DNA from: Prosthecobacter sp.
Lineage (GTDB): Bacteria > Verrucomicrobiota > Verrucomicrobiia > Verrucomicrobiales > Verrucomicrobiaceae
Assembly: GCF_029946185.1 (NCBI RefSeq)
Contig: NZ_JAQSEA010000172.1
Location: forward strand, 1 to 32,111
Length of the DNA stretch: 32,111 nt
Direction: 5' to 3'
Numbering within the stretch: the stretch's first letter is position 1; the number at the start of each line of letters is the position of its first letter. This document shows, piece by piece, positions 1-7,483 of the stretch. The position numbers and the translations under genes are program-made. Below the pieces are notes generated by a model. That model was not told where the DNA came from. It worked only from the letters and a program-made list of their open reading frames with translations, and searched no databases.

Positions 1-97
1 CGCGTTTTTTCGATGATCACCCCCGGATGAGTTCAGCCCGCTCAGGAGCCAGTCCTTTCTCGATCATTTGATGCCATGCCGCGACCGACAACGGCAA
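1..97 (-). pseudogene. Uma2-family (DUF820) nuclease, 5' fragment with frameshift, cut by the window edge
   Basis: Reading leftwards from a TTG at 97 (or 91), the frame encodes a short stretch containing AAWHQMIEKGLAPERAELIR. This resembles the N-terminus of Uma2/DUF820 PD-(D/E)XK-fold proteins, which often run W-H-x-M-I-x-x-G ... ERVELIRG. The frame hits TGA at 17-19 directly after a run of five G. Adding one G restores a frame that continues V-I-I-E-K to the edge, as the family would. The lesion may be a true pseudogene mutation or a homopolymer base-calling error. Only about 30 codons are visible, so the family call rests on a short match. Confidence 0.45.
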
Positions 98-154
98 TGC
101 GCGCTATTGGAACGCTGATTGCGACAGGATAGGCACCATGGGATGACCTTAAGT

Positions 155-412
155 TCAGAAGCAAAACTGGCAAGCACACTTTCGGTGCCCGCCACCATGT
201 GCGGCCTGCACCGGCCAGCGTTGGCTATGCCCTGCCGTGTTTGCAGCCGCAGCCTCTTTAAACAAAAAATCCAGACGACCTGCTTCCGCATCCGCCTGCA
301 TCTGCTCATCCCAGGTCTTTGCCTTCACCTGATCAAACCATTCGGCCAGCTTCCAGAAGTCTTCCTTCGGCAGCCCGCTGATCGCGGATTCGATTTCAAT
401 CACGGAACTCAT
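155..412 (-). CDS. Antitoxin-like small protein (RelE/ParE-partner type), possibly decayed
   Basis: This encodes 85 residues from ATG 412; an in-frame ATG at 463 would overlap the NUDIX gene. The first 60 residues resemble short acidic antitoxins that precede RelE/ParE toxins: MSSVIEIESAISGLPKEDFW, then KLAEWFDQ, WDEQMQADAEAGRLD and LFKEAAAANTAG. Family members normally stop soon after such an A-G-(K) ending. Here the frame runs on for about 25 Cys/His-rich residues (CACQFCF end) that look unlike a real C-terminus, suggesting a frameshift near 230. No intact toxin follows. The frame from 170 to 42 contains HGAYPVAISVPIARIAVV, which could be a decayed ParE/RelE core, but that match is weak. 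The start lies 38 bases after the NUDIX stop. Confidence 0.5.
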   Translation of the reverse strand: MSSVIEIESAISGLPKEDFWKLAEWFDQVKAKTWDEQMQADAEAGRLDFLFKEAAAANTAGHSQRWPVQAAHGGGHRKCACQFCF

Positions 413-449
413 GGCAGAATTATAATCAGCCATGAGCGCACTGGCAAGC

Positions 450-983
450 TCATGCAACAGCACCCCTTGCCCGCCACCGCCTCACCGCCTCCGCATTCGA
501 CTCAAACGCAAACTCCTCCAGCGGCACCTCATCCAAAGCGCAGACCAAGATCTCTGACACCTCGGCAGCCTGCATCACCACTTGGCTGAAGTCGGGCACG
601 CGGGCAATGTAGCAAAGATCAATCGTGGGCCACGTGTAGCCTTGAAACAGGTAGCGATTATTGAGCGTGCAGAGGTAGGTGAAGGCACTCGCCGGCAGAT
701 CAATGCCCACCTCTTCATGGGTTTCACGGGCCGCCGCCACCTCACCGCTTTCTTCAGGCTCGATGACACCACCGGGCAGACCCAGCTTGCCAAAGCCTGG
801 CTCATGCGCGCGGCGGATGATGAGCACGCGGTCCTGTGAATCGAGCAGCAGCGCCACGGCAGCAGGGATCGGCGTGATGAAATGCCGAAAGCCGCAGGCG
901 GCACAGACAAACTCGCGGTCACTCTTTGGTATCCAGTCGTCCTTGCCACAGTCGCTGCAAAATTTGAAGGGAGATTCAACCAT
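450..983 (-). CDS. NUDIX hydrolase with N-terminal zinc ribbon
   Basis: This 177-residue protein begins with a probable zinc ribbon (C9-x2-C12 and C27-x2-C30), followed by a NUDIX fold. The NUDIX box is complete: G72, E78, then R86-E87-T88-H89-E90-E91-V92-G93-I94, matching G-x5-E-x7-R-E-U-x-E-E-x-G-U except Thr at the first U. NUDIX enzymes cleave nucleoside diphosphates linked to another group, using divalent metal held by these glutamates. The zinc-ribbon layout recalls NudC-type NADH/NAD-cap pyrophosphatases, but the protein is shorter than NudC, so the substrate is open (NADH, ADP-ribose or another dinucleotide). Its ATG overlaps the upstream membrane-protein gene by 8 bases, suggesting translational coupling. 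AGGGA lies 7 bases upstream of the start, one of few plausible Shine-Dalgarno sites here. Confidence 0.85.
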   Translation of the reverse strand: MVESPFKFCSDCGKDDWIPKSDREFVCAACGFRHFITPIPAAVALLLDSQDRVLIIRRAHEPGFGKLGLPGGVIEPEESGEVAAARETHEEVGIDLPASAFTYLCTLNNRYLFQGYTWPTIDLCYIARVPDFSQVVMQAAEVSEILVCALDEVPLEEFAFESNAEAVRRWRARGAVA

Positions 984-1260
984 GTCGCTTTCCCTGCCGC
1001 CGATGCGCTCGCCATGCCAGCAGAAACACCAGCACGCAGGCGGCTTTCAGCACAAACAGCCACCAGGGTTCCCACCACGCACCGGTTTGCACCTCGATGA
1101 GATCAGACAGGCCAAAGCACGCGAAGGCCACAGGAAGCAGCCAGCGCCAGGGTCGTTTCATCCGCAACCGCACGGCCAGCACCAGTGCGATGATGAACCA
1201 CAGCCCGGCCTCGCCGTAGTTGAAAACGGCATGCAGTGAAAGCGAGGCCTCAGCGTTCAT
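976..1260 (-). CDS. Small three-helix membrane protein of unknown function
   Basis: This encodes 94 residues starting MNAEASLSLHAVFNYGEAGL. There are three hydrophobic segments, roughly residues 17-31, 38-54 and 65-82, separated by short basic loops (RLRMKRPWR) and ending in a basic tail (RAHRRQGKRHG), which suggests a cytoplasmic C-terminus. It is Trp-rich. I do not recognise the family. It overlaps the NUDIX gene by 8 bases and is probably co-transcribed with it. The FHA-cyclase gene diverges on the other side, about 100 bases away. The start is the first ATG in the frame, with AGGGG about 10 bases upstream. Confidence 0.7.
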   Translation of the reverse strand: MNAEASLSLHAVFNYGEAGLWFIIALVLAVRLRMKRPWRWLLPVAFACFGLSDLIEVQTGAWWEPWWLFVLKAACVLVFLLAWRAHRRQGKRHG

Positions 1261-1361
1261 GCATGAACATCCCCTGCCATGCGTTCAAGGGCAAGGTCCG
1301 GCCAGATGATAATTCTTGGCTTGGGTGACATCCCTTGTCAGAATTCACGTTAATTCAGAGC

Positions 1362-2231
1362 ATGAGCACCAACCTCCTCCAGTCCTGGCTGCGCCTTCCC
1401 AACGGGGAGCGCCATGAGCTGAATGGCACCTGCTCCATCGGCCGTGCACCGGACAATTCAATCCCGGTGGCTGACAGTGAAGTCTCGCGCCGCCATGCCA
1501 TCATCCAATCTCAGGGCGAGCGTGAATTCTGGCTGGTCGATCTCGGCAGCGCAAACGGCACTTATGTAAACGGCCGCCGCATCTCGCAGTCGGTGTGTCT
1601 GCACAACGGCGACCTCATCCGCATCGCCGGCAACGAACTCGAATTTTCCTCGGACATACTCAGCGCCATGCACCCTGTTGGCCAGCAGGCCATGGCTTCG
1701 ACGATGATTCACATCCGCCAGGCGCAGTGCTGGCTCATGGTCGCGGACATCATCGGCTCCACCCAGCTCTCACAGACACTCCCCGGAGCACAGTTCCCCC
1801 GCATGACCGGCAGCTGGTTCAAAAACTGCCGCCAGATCATCGACGAATGCGGCGGCCACATGTCGAAGTATCTCGGCGATGGATTCTTCTGCTACTGGGA
1901 CGACACCGCAGACAGCGCCATCCAGGTGCGACAGGCCGTGGCCAAGCTGCATGCAGCGCAGCTCGGGGCCAATCCCCCCTTCCGTGTCGTATTGCATTTC
2001 GGTGCCGCCATGCTCGGCACCGTCCCGACCATGAACGAGCTCAATCTGCACGGGCCCGAAATCAATTTCGTCTTCCGCGTCGAAAAAGTCGCCGCCACAC
2101 AGAAGCAAAACATCCTCTTCACCGAAGCCGCCGTGAAACACCTGGTGGCGGAACAGGAAGTCCAGCTCGTGTGTGAATGTTCAGTGGATGGTTTCTCGTC
2201 ACCATACAAGTTTTACACGCCAAGCCACTGA
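1362..2231 (+). CDS. FHA domain fused to a class III adenylate/guanylate cyclase domain
   Basis: From ATG 1362 the protein has 289 residues; a TTG at 1335 would add nine. Residues about 5-95 form a forkhead-associated (phosphothreonine-binding) domain with the core residues G27-R28, S42-R43-R44-H45 and N65-G66. Residues about 122-285 form a class III nucleotidyl cyclase domain: VADIIGST carries metal-binding D129, KYLGDGFF carries D173, and EINFVFR carries the transition-state pair N235 and R239. The visible catalytic set is therefore intact and an active cyclase is plausible; ATP versus GTP cannot be decided here. No membrane segment or signal peptide is seen, so it should be cytoplasmic. 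The FHA domain suggests control by Ser/Thr phosphorylation, and a Hanks-type kinase is encoded at 20264-21862, though no direct link is shown. Confidence 0.9.
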   Translation: MSTNLLQSWLRLPNGERHELNGTCSIGRAPDNSIPVADSEVSRRHAIIQSQGEREFWLVDLGSANGTYVNGRRISQSVCLHNGDLIRIAGNELEFSSDILSAMHPVGQQAMASTMIHIRQAQCWLMVADIIGSTQLSQTLPGAQFPRMTGSWFKNCRQIIDECGGHMSKYLGDGFFCYWDDTADSAIQVRQAVAKLHAAQLGANPPFRVVLHFGAAMLGTVPTMNELNLHGPEINFVFRVEKVAATQKQNILFTEAAVKHLVAEQEVQLVCECSVDGFSSPYKFYTPSH

Positions 2232-2310
2232 TCCCACGTGATGTGGGCACTCCTGCCCGCAACGAATGTCCTCGGACGCTCGCTGCTCGGGAACTTATTT
2301 CCCCTCACAA

Positions 2311-2341
2311 ATTCAGGAAATAATCTGCGGGTTTCCTGAAT
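2311..2341. repeat. Inverted repeat between convergent genes, possible weak terminator
   Basis: ATTCAGGAAA (2311-2320) and TTTCCTGAAT (2332-2341) are a perfect 10-base inverted repeat with an 11-base loop. AATCTGCGGG occurs twice here, once in the loop and once overlapping the right arm. It sits in the 171-base gap between the convergent FHA-cyclase and MFS genes, so a bidirectional terminator is plausible. No T-tract follows on either strand. Nothing else is recognisable in 2232-2402. Confidence 0.45.
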
Positions 2342-2402
2342 CTGCGGGAAAACCTCTAAAATAAGGCTCCTCGCACACCCACTGCGGTCAAGAGCGCCCC
2401 CC

Positions 2403-3683
2403 TCACTCCAGCGCACTTGCAGTACCATCCGCCTGCTCCGGTTCAGACGGCAGCAGCATCGACACAGCAGCCGCAGGAACGAAGAGAAACCCCGCATAAA
2501 GCAGCGCCGTGCGGAAGTCGCCGACATTGACAAAGATACCAAAAAACACCGTGCCAGCAGCAGCGACGATGCGCCCGATATTATAACAAAAGCCGGAGCC
2601 AGTAGTTCGCAGCAGCACCGGAAAGAGCGGCGGCAGGCACATGGTAAACAGGCCGAACACGCCCTGACACGCACCAATGGCGGCGAACTGCCACTTGGTG
2701 GCCTCCCAGCTCCACACCTGCGAGAACGAGAGATACATGAATCCAAAGTAGGCCAGCATCATGCCGACGATGGTGTTGCGGTAGCCGAAGAGCTTCGCCA
2801 GCCCCCCGGCGATGAAGTTGCCAATCAGTGAGCCCACCATGATCCACATCAGCCCCGTCACTACAGCACCATCCCGGCCCGCTTTGTCGAGGGAAACGAC
2901 CTCCTCGAGGCTCAGCACATGCTTCTGCTGCCAGAACAGGAAGGTCCAGTGCGCGGTCAGGGACACGGCGCAGATCAGCATCACACGCCACGTCACACTG
3001 CGAACTTCGGGACCGAACAACGCGCTGATCTTCGGCACCTCCTGCCCTTTGCGTGCCTCCGTCCACTCCTCAGTTTCCGGCACCGCTTTGCGAATCCACA
3101 GCGTGATGAGCGCGGGCAGAATGCCGATGAGGAAGATGTAGCGCGGCTCCTGACCGGCCAGCAGCCAGCCCGCAAAGCAGGCCACCAGCACGCCGCAGTT
3201 CACCGCGCTTTGCAGCGTTGCAGCGATCCATGGCCGCCATTTCTTCGGCCACGTTTCCGACAGCAGCGATGCCCCCACCGCCCACTCACCGCCGATGCCG
3301 AGCGCCGCGAGGAAGCGGAAAATCATCAGGTGCCACCACTCCTGCGCAAAGAATGACAGGCCGGTGAAGCAGGCATAGGTCAGGATCGTGAGCGTCAGCG
3401 CCCGGCTGCGGCCCAGCACATCGCCGATGCGGCCAAAGAACGCGCCACCCAGCGCCCAGCCGACCAGGAACGCCGCCTGGATGATGGAGCCATGCATGCC
3501 CACCGTGGGATCAGTCTCCGGCACCAGCATGAGCTGCGCCACGAAGGCCGTCGCGACCAGCGTGTAGAGATGCATGTCGAGGCCGTCAAACATCCAGCCC
3601 AGCCATGCGGCGAGTCCGGAACGGCGTTGCTGCGGCGAAAGATCCCGCAGGCGGGTGATGTCAGGAGTGGCTGGTTGGCTCAT
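2403..3683 (-). CDS. Major facilitator superfamily transporter, last gene of the tonB operon
   Basis: This 426-residue protein starts at ATG 3683 (MSQPATPDITRLRDL); an upstream in-frame start at 3725 would add 14 basic residues and is less likely. It has about 12 hydrophobic segments. Motif A after TM2 reads GRIGDVLGRSRAL, and TM4-5 carries RFLAALGIGGEWAVGASLL, typical of the metabolite:H+ symporter branch of the MFS. The substrate cannot be read from the sequence. It lies 45 bases after the coiled-coil gene in the same direction as tonB-exbB-exbD. That position suggests an inner-membrane siderophore or iron-chelate carrier, since MFS permeases such as RhtX/FptX do this elsewhere. Export or an unrelated organic acid remain possible. 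Confidence 0.85.
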   Translation of the reverse strand: MSQPATPDITRLRDLSPQQRRSGLAAWLGWMFDGLDMHLYTLVATAFVAQLMLVPETDPTVGMHGSIIQAAFLVGWALGGAFFGRIGDVLGRSRALTLTILTYACFTGLSFFAQEWWHLMIFRFLAALGIGGEWAVGASLLSETWPKKWRPWIAATLQSAVNCGVLVACFAGWLLAGQEPRYIFLIGILPALITLWIRKAVPETEEWTEARKGQEVPKISALFGPEVRSVTWRVMLICAVSLTAHWTFLFWQQKHVLSLEEVVSLDKAGRDGAVVTGLMWIMVGSLIGNFIAGGLAKLFGYRNTIVGMMLAYFGFMYLSFSQVWSWEATKWQFAAIGACQGVFGLFTMCLPPLFPVLLRTTGSGFCYNIGRIVAAAGTVFFGIFVNVGDFRTALLYAGFLFVPAAAVSMLLPSEPEQADGTASALE

Positions 3684-3728
3684 GCGGGCGCGAGTCTTTC
3701 GCAGCCGGGCCGGAATGGCAAGCACGGA

Positions 3729-4274
3729 TCACTTGCTCTTTGCCAGCTTGTTGTACTTCTCCACCAGTTCGTTGAACTCCCGCGTGCGGGCATTCAGCTT
3801 GGTGATCGCGTCGTTGCGCTCCTCTACCAGCTGCTTGAGCAGTTCATTCTGCTTTTCCATCGCACTGTTCTGCGTGGTGACGACGTCGTTGTGGCCCTTG
3901 AGGGCCTCAGTACCTTTGCCAAAGGCAGCCTGCGTCGCCTCCAGCCCATGCTGCATCTGCGCGACTTCACGCATGTAAACAGCGATGGAAATACCACGGG
4001 CAGTGGAGTCGGCGGAAAGCTGGCTGTACTCGCGGGACACTGCGATCAGCTTGGCCTCCATCTCGATGCGCAGTTCGGTGAGGCGCGCGATTTCCTTTTC
4101 ATACTCACGCACCTTGCGCTCCGCATCAATGCGCATGGCATTTTCAGCTTCGAGGCGTTTGACGAGATCCAGGATGTGGCCGCGCAGGCGCGCCTCACGC
4201 TCCCATTGCACCAGGCAGACAACACACAGTCCGAGAGAGATGAGAACCACCAGCGTGGTGAGCAGACGCTTCAT
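3729..4274 (-). CDS. Membrane-anchored coiled-coil protein linked to exbD
   Basis: This encodes 181 residues. One N-terminal hydrophobic segment (about residues 4-24, after MKRLL) should anchor it in the inner membrane. The rest is almost entirely predicted helix with heptad-like spacing and many Glu, Lys and Arg residues: about 28-85 (RLEAENAMRIDAERKVREYE) and 120-178 (EKQNELLKQLVEERNDAI), joined by a less charged linker. I recognise no family. The gene starts 3 bases after the exbD stop, so translation is very likely coupled. A periplasm-facing coiled coil anchored beside the ExbB-ExbD motor suggests a structural or accessory part of the TonB complex. That role is inferred from position only. 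Confidence 0.75.
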   Translation of the reverse strand: MKRLLTTLVVLISLGLCVVCLVQWEREARLRGHILDLVKRLEAENAMRIDAERKVREYEKEIARLTELRIEMEAKLIAVSREYSQLSADSTARGISIAVYMREVAQMQHGLEATQAAFGKGTEALKGHNDVVTTQNSAMEKQNELLKQLVEERNDAITKLNARTREFNELVEKYNKLAKSK

Positions 4275-4277
4275 GGG

Positions 4278-4706
4278 TCAGGGAGCCGGCTTGGCCGCAT
4301 TCGCGGGTTTGACGTTGAAGGCGACCTTGGTGAAGCCCACCCGCTTCGCGGCGTCGAGCACTTTCACGAGATCGGCGTACCGCGTGTTCACATCAGCGCT
4401 GATGTACACCGGCGTGGCGGGGTCCTTGCCGAAACGTTCGCCCAGTTTGCGGTCCAGCTCAGGCAGCATGACCGGGGTCTTGTCAAAAAACACATCGCCG
4501 GTGGCATTCACCGCGAGATTGATCATGTCCGGCGTAAAGTCAGACTGGGCGGAGGAGGCGACGGGCAGGTTCACCTTGATGGTCTGCTGCCTCGTCATCG
4601 TGAGGCTGACCATCATGAAGGAGGCCAGCAGGAAGAACATCACGTCAATGAGCGGGATGATTTCCAGCCGCGTCTTTCGTTCGGGCAATGGCGAATGAAG
4701 TTTCAC
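4278..4706 (-). CDS. exbD: ExbD/TolR-family biopolymer transport protein
   Basis: This 142-residue protein starts with GTG at 4706. After a short basic cytoplasmic segment (PERKTRLEI), one membrane helix at about residues 15-37 carries the invariant Asp in IPLIDVMFFLLASFMM, the proton-pathway residue of ExbD/TolR. A periplasmic domain follows, with the usual pattern V-Y-I-S-A-D...Y-x-x-L-V-K-V-L-D-A-A-K. The C-terminus is Ala/Pro-rich. It works with ExbB to convert proton motive force into TonB movement. It sits 8 bases after the exbB stop and 3 bases before the coiled-coil gene. Confidence 0.92.
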   Translation of the reverse strand: MKLHSPLPERKTRLEIIPLIDVMFFLLASFMMVSLTMTRQQTIKVNLPVASSAQSDFTPDMINLAVNATGDVFFDKTPVMLPELDRKLGERFGKDPATPVYISADVNTRYADLVKVLDAAKRVGFTKVAFNVKPANAAKPAP

Positions 4707-4714
4707 GGCGGTGA

Positions 4715-5356
4715 TCAGGCCTTCGGTGTGACTTTGTCAAACCCGTGCTGCACGGCGAGAATCAGCACATTGTTCGCGGCGGCTTCGAGATCAAACTTCA
4801 GGCCGGCCAAGCGTGAGTGGAAGTAGTTCATCGGCACCAGTGTGCCAATGGCGATGCCCAGACCAGCAGCGGTGGCGATGAGTGCCTCACCAATGCCACC
4901 CGTGACTTTTTCCACCGCGAGCTCGCTATTGCCCATGCTGGTGAAACTGCCCATGATGCCAGTCACGGTGCCAAGCAAACCGAGCAGCGGCGCAAGGGTG
5001 ACGATGGTGTCCATCGCACTCAGGTAACGGCCCGCATCGCGCAGTTCCTGCCCGGCCGCCACTTCAAGAGCGCCCTGCATGCTGGTGTGGCGGTGATTGA
5101 GCCCGTGATGGATCATGCGCACCACCGGGTCCTTGGATTTCGCCGAAAGCACAATGGCTTGGCCGAGGTCTCCTGCCTCCAGCTTTTCGTACACTTCATC
5201 CAACTGCTTAACGGAACGTTTCGCGGTAAAGCGCAGCCACCAGAACACACGCTCCACGAAGATGCAGACGGCCACGACGGCGACCACTGCGATGGGATAC
5301 ATGATGGGACCACCTTTGTGGAAGAGATCGACGGCGGCGTTGGCGAGTAGGGGCAT
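4715..5356 (-). CDS. exbB: ExbB/TolQ/MotA-family proton channel protein
   Basis: This 213-residue protein has three hydrophobic segments: about residues 17-38 (PIAVVAVVAVCIFVERVFWW), 118-140 and 160-180. The second carries the family signature TLAPLLGLLGTVTGIMGSF and the third IGEALIATAAGLGIAIGTLV. A charged cytoplasmic region lies between TM1 and TM2, as expected. ExbB forms the pentameric channel around the ExbD helices. The gene follows tonB by 44 bases and precedes exbD by 8, the standard order of a TonB energising operon. Confidence 0.93.
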   Translation of the reverse strand: MPLLANAAVDLFHKGGPIMYPIAVVAVVAVCIFVERVFWWLRFTAKRSVKQLDEVYEKLEAGDLGQAIVLSAKSKDPVVRMIHHGLNHRHTSMQGALEVAAGQELRDAGRYLSAMDTIVTLAPLLGLLGTVTGIMGSFTSMGNSELAVEKVTGGIGEALIATAAGLGIAIGTLVPMNYFHSRLAGLKFDLEAAANNVLILAVQHGFDKVTPKA

Positions 5357-5400
5357 GAAAAAACAAAAATGGGAGACCTAAGATGGCAGAGAGAATAGCT

Positions 5401-6246
5401 TCAGCGCAGGCTGAACCTGAGCGGTAGAGTGTACCGATGCGACGTCCCTGCGGGCCAATGCCAGTTCCGGCGCACCCAAGAAGCACCGTACTCGTCCAGC
5501 GCACTAAAGCCGGCACTGCCGACGACACTGACACTTTCGACCGCGCCCGAAGGCCCCACACTGATGCTCAGGCGCACGGTGCCCTGCATCCCTGCGCTAC
5601 GTGCAAAGGCCGGATAGGGAGGCGGTGGAAACTTGCCTTTGCCACTGCCAGCACCGCTGCCGCTACCGCCTACGGCCCCTGCCTGCGTTGAGCTTGCACC
5701 TGTGCCTCTGCTTCTCGCCACAGGACCTACGCGCGGACGCGAAGGAGCAGGGTCCGGCCTGCGTTTGATCACGGGATCAACGGGGCGCAAGGCATTCTCA
5801 ATCTTCGGTGCGGTGGGAATGGCAAACACGTCCTCCATCGTCATCGCTTCAGCGATCTCTGGCAGGTCCAGATTCTCCAGCGGCATCTCGATAGTTTCAG
5901 GAAGCTCAACCGGCTCCACGGGTTCGACTTCAGTGGAATCCTCGGCGCTTTCACCCATCGCCATCAGCTCGGCCATGGATGTTTCCTCCATGGGCAGCTC
6001 GGTTTCTTCGAGGTCCTCCAGCGTCTTTAAGTGAATTGGCGGCAGATCAGCAGCAAGCATGCCGATGACGCCCACCGTCAGGAAACTCCCGCTAATGCCC
6101 ACAATCCAAGACAACATGATGACCACCCGCAGCAGGCTGCTACGTCGCCGAATCACCGACACGGCCGGCGGACCTGCCGCAGCAGAACTAGTCTTTGGGC
6201 GGTCGTAGGCCATCGAGGGCATGTGGGAGAGTGCTGAAGAAGTCAT
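5401..6246 (-). CDS. tonB: TonB-family energy transducer with an acidic spacer
   Basis: From ATG 6246 the protein has 281 residues; further upstream starts are possible. A cytoplasmic segment of about 38 residues precedes the membrane helix at about 39-64 (LRVVIMLSWIVGISGSFLTV). The periplasmic spacer is unusual. Residues about 68-150 are dominated by Glu with Leu, Met and Pro (EDLEETELPMEETSMAELMA), where classical TonB has Pro-Lys/Glu-Pro repeats. A short basic Pro stretch (VIKRRPDPAPSRPR) and a Gly/Ser linker follow. The C-terminal domain begins FPPPPYPAFARSAGMQGTV, the typical P-x-Y-P-x-x-A-R...G-x-V entry of TonB_C, and ends around RNWHWPAGTSHRYTLPLRF. It is first in the operon and is preceded by the 22-bp Fur-like element. 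Confidence 0.88.
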   Translation of the reverse strand: MTSSALSHMPSMAYDRPKTSSAAAGPPAVSVIRRRSSLLRVVIMLSWIVGISGSFLTVGVIGMLAADLPPIHLKTLEDLEETELPMEETSMAELMAMGESAEDSTEVEPVEPVELPETIEMPLENLDLPEIAEAMTMEDVFAIPTAPKIENALRPVDPVIKRRPDPAPSRPRVGPVARSRGTGASSTQAGAVGGSGSGAGSGKGKFPPPPYPAFARSAGMQGTVRLSISVGPSGAVESVSVVGSAGFSALDEYGASWVRRNWHWPAGTSHRYTLPLRFSLR

Positions 6247-6298
6247 TGCACGGGGAGGGATCGAAAGAGAAAATGAAACGTAAGAATCCCATGTCAAC

Positions 6299-6320
6299 TT
6301 GCAATTGCGACTCAGTCGCA
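6299..6320. promoter_or_regulatory. Fur-box-like element A, between tonB and the TPR gene
   Basis: TTGCAATTG followed by CGACTCAGTCGCA. It contains a perfect 7-1-7 palindrome (TGCGACT-C-AGTCGCA, 6306-6320), the dyad geometry expected of a Fur-family site. It matches element B at 17 of 22 positions and element C at 18 of 22. It lies 53 bases from the tonB start and 57 from the TPR-gene start, so one site could control both divergent transcripts. A regulator of the Fur family is inferred from similarity to GCAAATGAGAnTCATTTGC-like boxes. Confidence 0.6.
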
Positions 6321-6376
6321 TCATTATTCACATTTTGCTGTGCATAGTGCCTCTATTGTCAATAAACCCCAGCCGA

Positions 6377-7483
6377 ATGCCCTTCCCTTCAGATCCTCAA
6401 GAAGCCTCTCCCGACGACCGCAATGCGGTGGCCAAAGTCTGGATGAAGCGCGGCATAGCACTGCTTTCGGCCCATAATCACGCCGTGCTGCCGGAGGCCT
6501 TGAACTGCTTTGAGCAGGCCTTGGCAATCCGCCGTGAGCTCCCGTTTGAGGAGAGCGCCTGGTTCCGCTGGCTGCTCACAGCCTGCTGGATGAACTTGGG
6601 AGATGTGCAGACCCGCCTAGGAAAGCCCGCCGAGTTGATCGCAGCCATACGCAGCTTCGACGAAGCCATCTTTCACCTCCAAAAGCTCCCGCTGGAGGAA
6701 GACTCGCAGTATCGCGGGCGTCTGGCGCTGGCATGGATGAAACGCTCCCTAGCCCTCCGCTCACAGGCGACTCCTGCGAGCCTGCACGCAGCGCTTCTCT
6801 CACTCGATCATGCTAAAACCGTGATCGAGGAAAGTGTGACGGCTAAACTCCCCGTCAATACCGCGCTGCTGCCAACCTTGATGCTCAACCGCGCCGCATT
6901 ACTCCTGGAAGTTTCCCCTCCCCGAATGCTGGAAGCATTGGAGGTCACAACGCAGGTCCTGACTTTATCCCAACCCACGGAGCACCTGACACTCCAAGCC
7001 GCCGAGATAGGCCTGAAAGCACGCCACGTCTTCTGCCGCGCCGTGGCGATGCTGCTCGAAACACCCCCGGTGGACACCAGCCGTGCGGATGACTGGATCA
7101 TCCAGGCCACAGACAAGGTGGACGAAGCCATGCACCTCACCGCCAGATGGGAGAACCATGCAGCCGGGACAACATTCCATGCCCTCCGCCACGAATTGTT
7201 CCGTTATGGCTGCAATCTGCTCCTGGCCTACCAGCCCCATTTCATGGCCGAATTTTTGCTGGATGTGCTCGATCCAGCGCAGGGCTCTCCCCTCCTGGCA
7301 AAAGCAGACGACCTCTACCAAGTGGGTCTTGAGGCATTGGATCTCGCGGCGATCGAACTGCGGCGCAGAGGCCCCCTCGATCTGGGATTGCAAAAAATGG
7401 ACCGGTTGCTCGAAGTGCTGGAATCACTGAGCCAAGCCACTGAACGGATCAAAAAGCGCGCAGATCAGGCAATGGCCGGATGA
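6377..7483 (+). CDS. TPR-like helical repeat protein, divergent from tonB
   Basis: ATG 6377 gives 368 residues. The frame stays open upstream to a TTG at 6299, but that codon lies inside the Fur-like element, so 6377 is preferred. At least three helical repeats of about 45 residues are visible, each pairing W-x-K-R/W-x-N-L-G with A-L-x-x-F-E-x-A-L: about residues 17-55 (ALNCFEQALAIRREL), 60-105 (AIRSFDEAIFHLQKL) and 110-150 (ALLSLDHAKTVIEES). Later parts are similar but more degenerate (TDKVDEAMHLTARW). No signal peptide or catalytic motif is seen from this start, so it is probably a cytoplasmic scaffold. Function is unknown. Sharing an upstream region with tonB suggests iron-linked expression. 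Confidence 0.75.
   Translation: MPFPSDPQEASPDDRNAVAKVWMKRGIALLSAHNHAVLPEALNCFEQALAIRRELPFEESAWFRWLLTACWMNLGDVQTRLGKPAELIAAIRSFDEAIFHLQKLPLEEDSQYRGRLALAWMKRSLALRSQATPASLHAALLSLDHAKTVIEESVTAKLPVNTALLPTLMLNRAALLLEVSPPRMLEALEVTTQVLTLSQPTEHLTLQAAEIGLKARHVFCRAVAMLLETPPVDTSRADDWIIQATDKVDEAMHLTARWENHAAGTTFHALRHELFRYGCNLLLAYQPHFMAEFLLDVLDPAQGSPLLAKADDLYQVGLEALDLAAIELRRRGPLDLGLQKMDRLLEVLESLSQATERIKKRADQAMAG

Noticed and set aside
1326-1340. TGACA/TGTCA inverted repeat upstream of the FHA-cyclase gene
   Set aside because: The arms are only 5 bases long, and no matching regulator or second copy was seen.
3492-4826. 444-codon open frame on the plus strand
   Set aside because: It lies antisense to the MFS, coiled-coil and exbD genes, is rich in His/Arg/Gln as expected of a GC-rich shadow frame, and resembles no protein.
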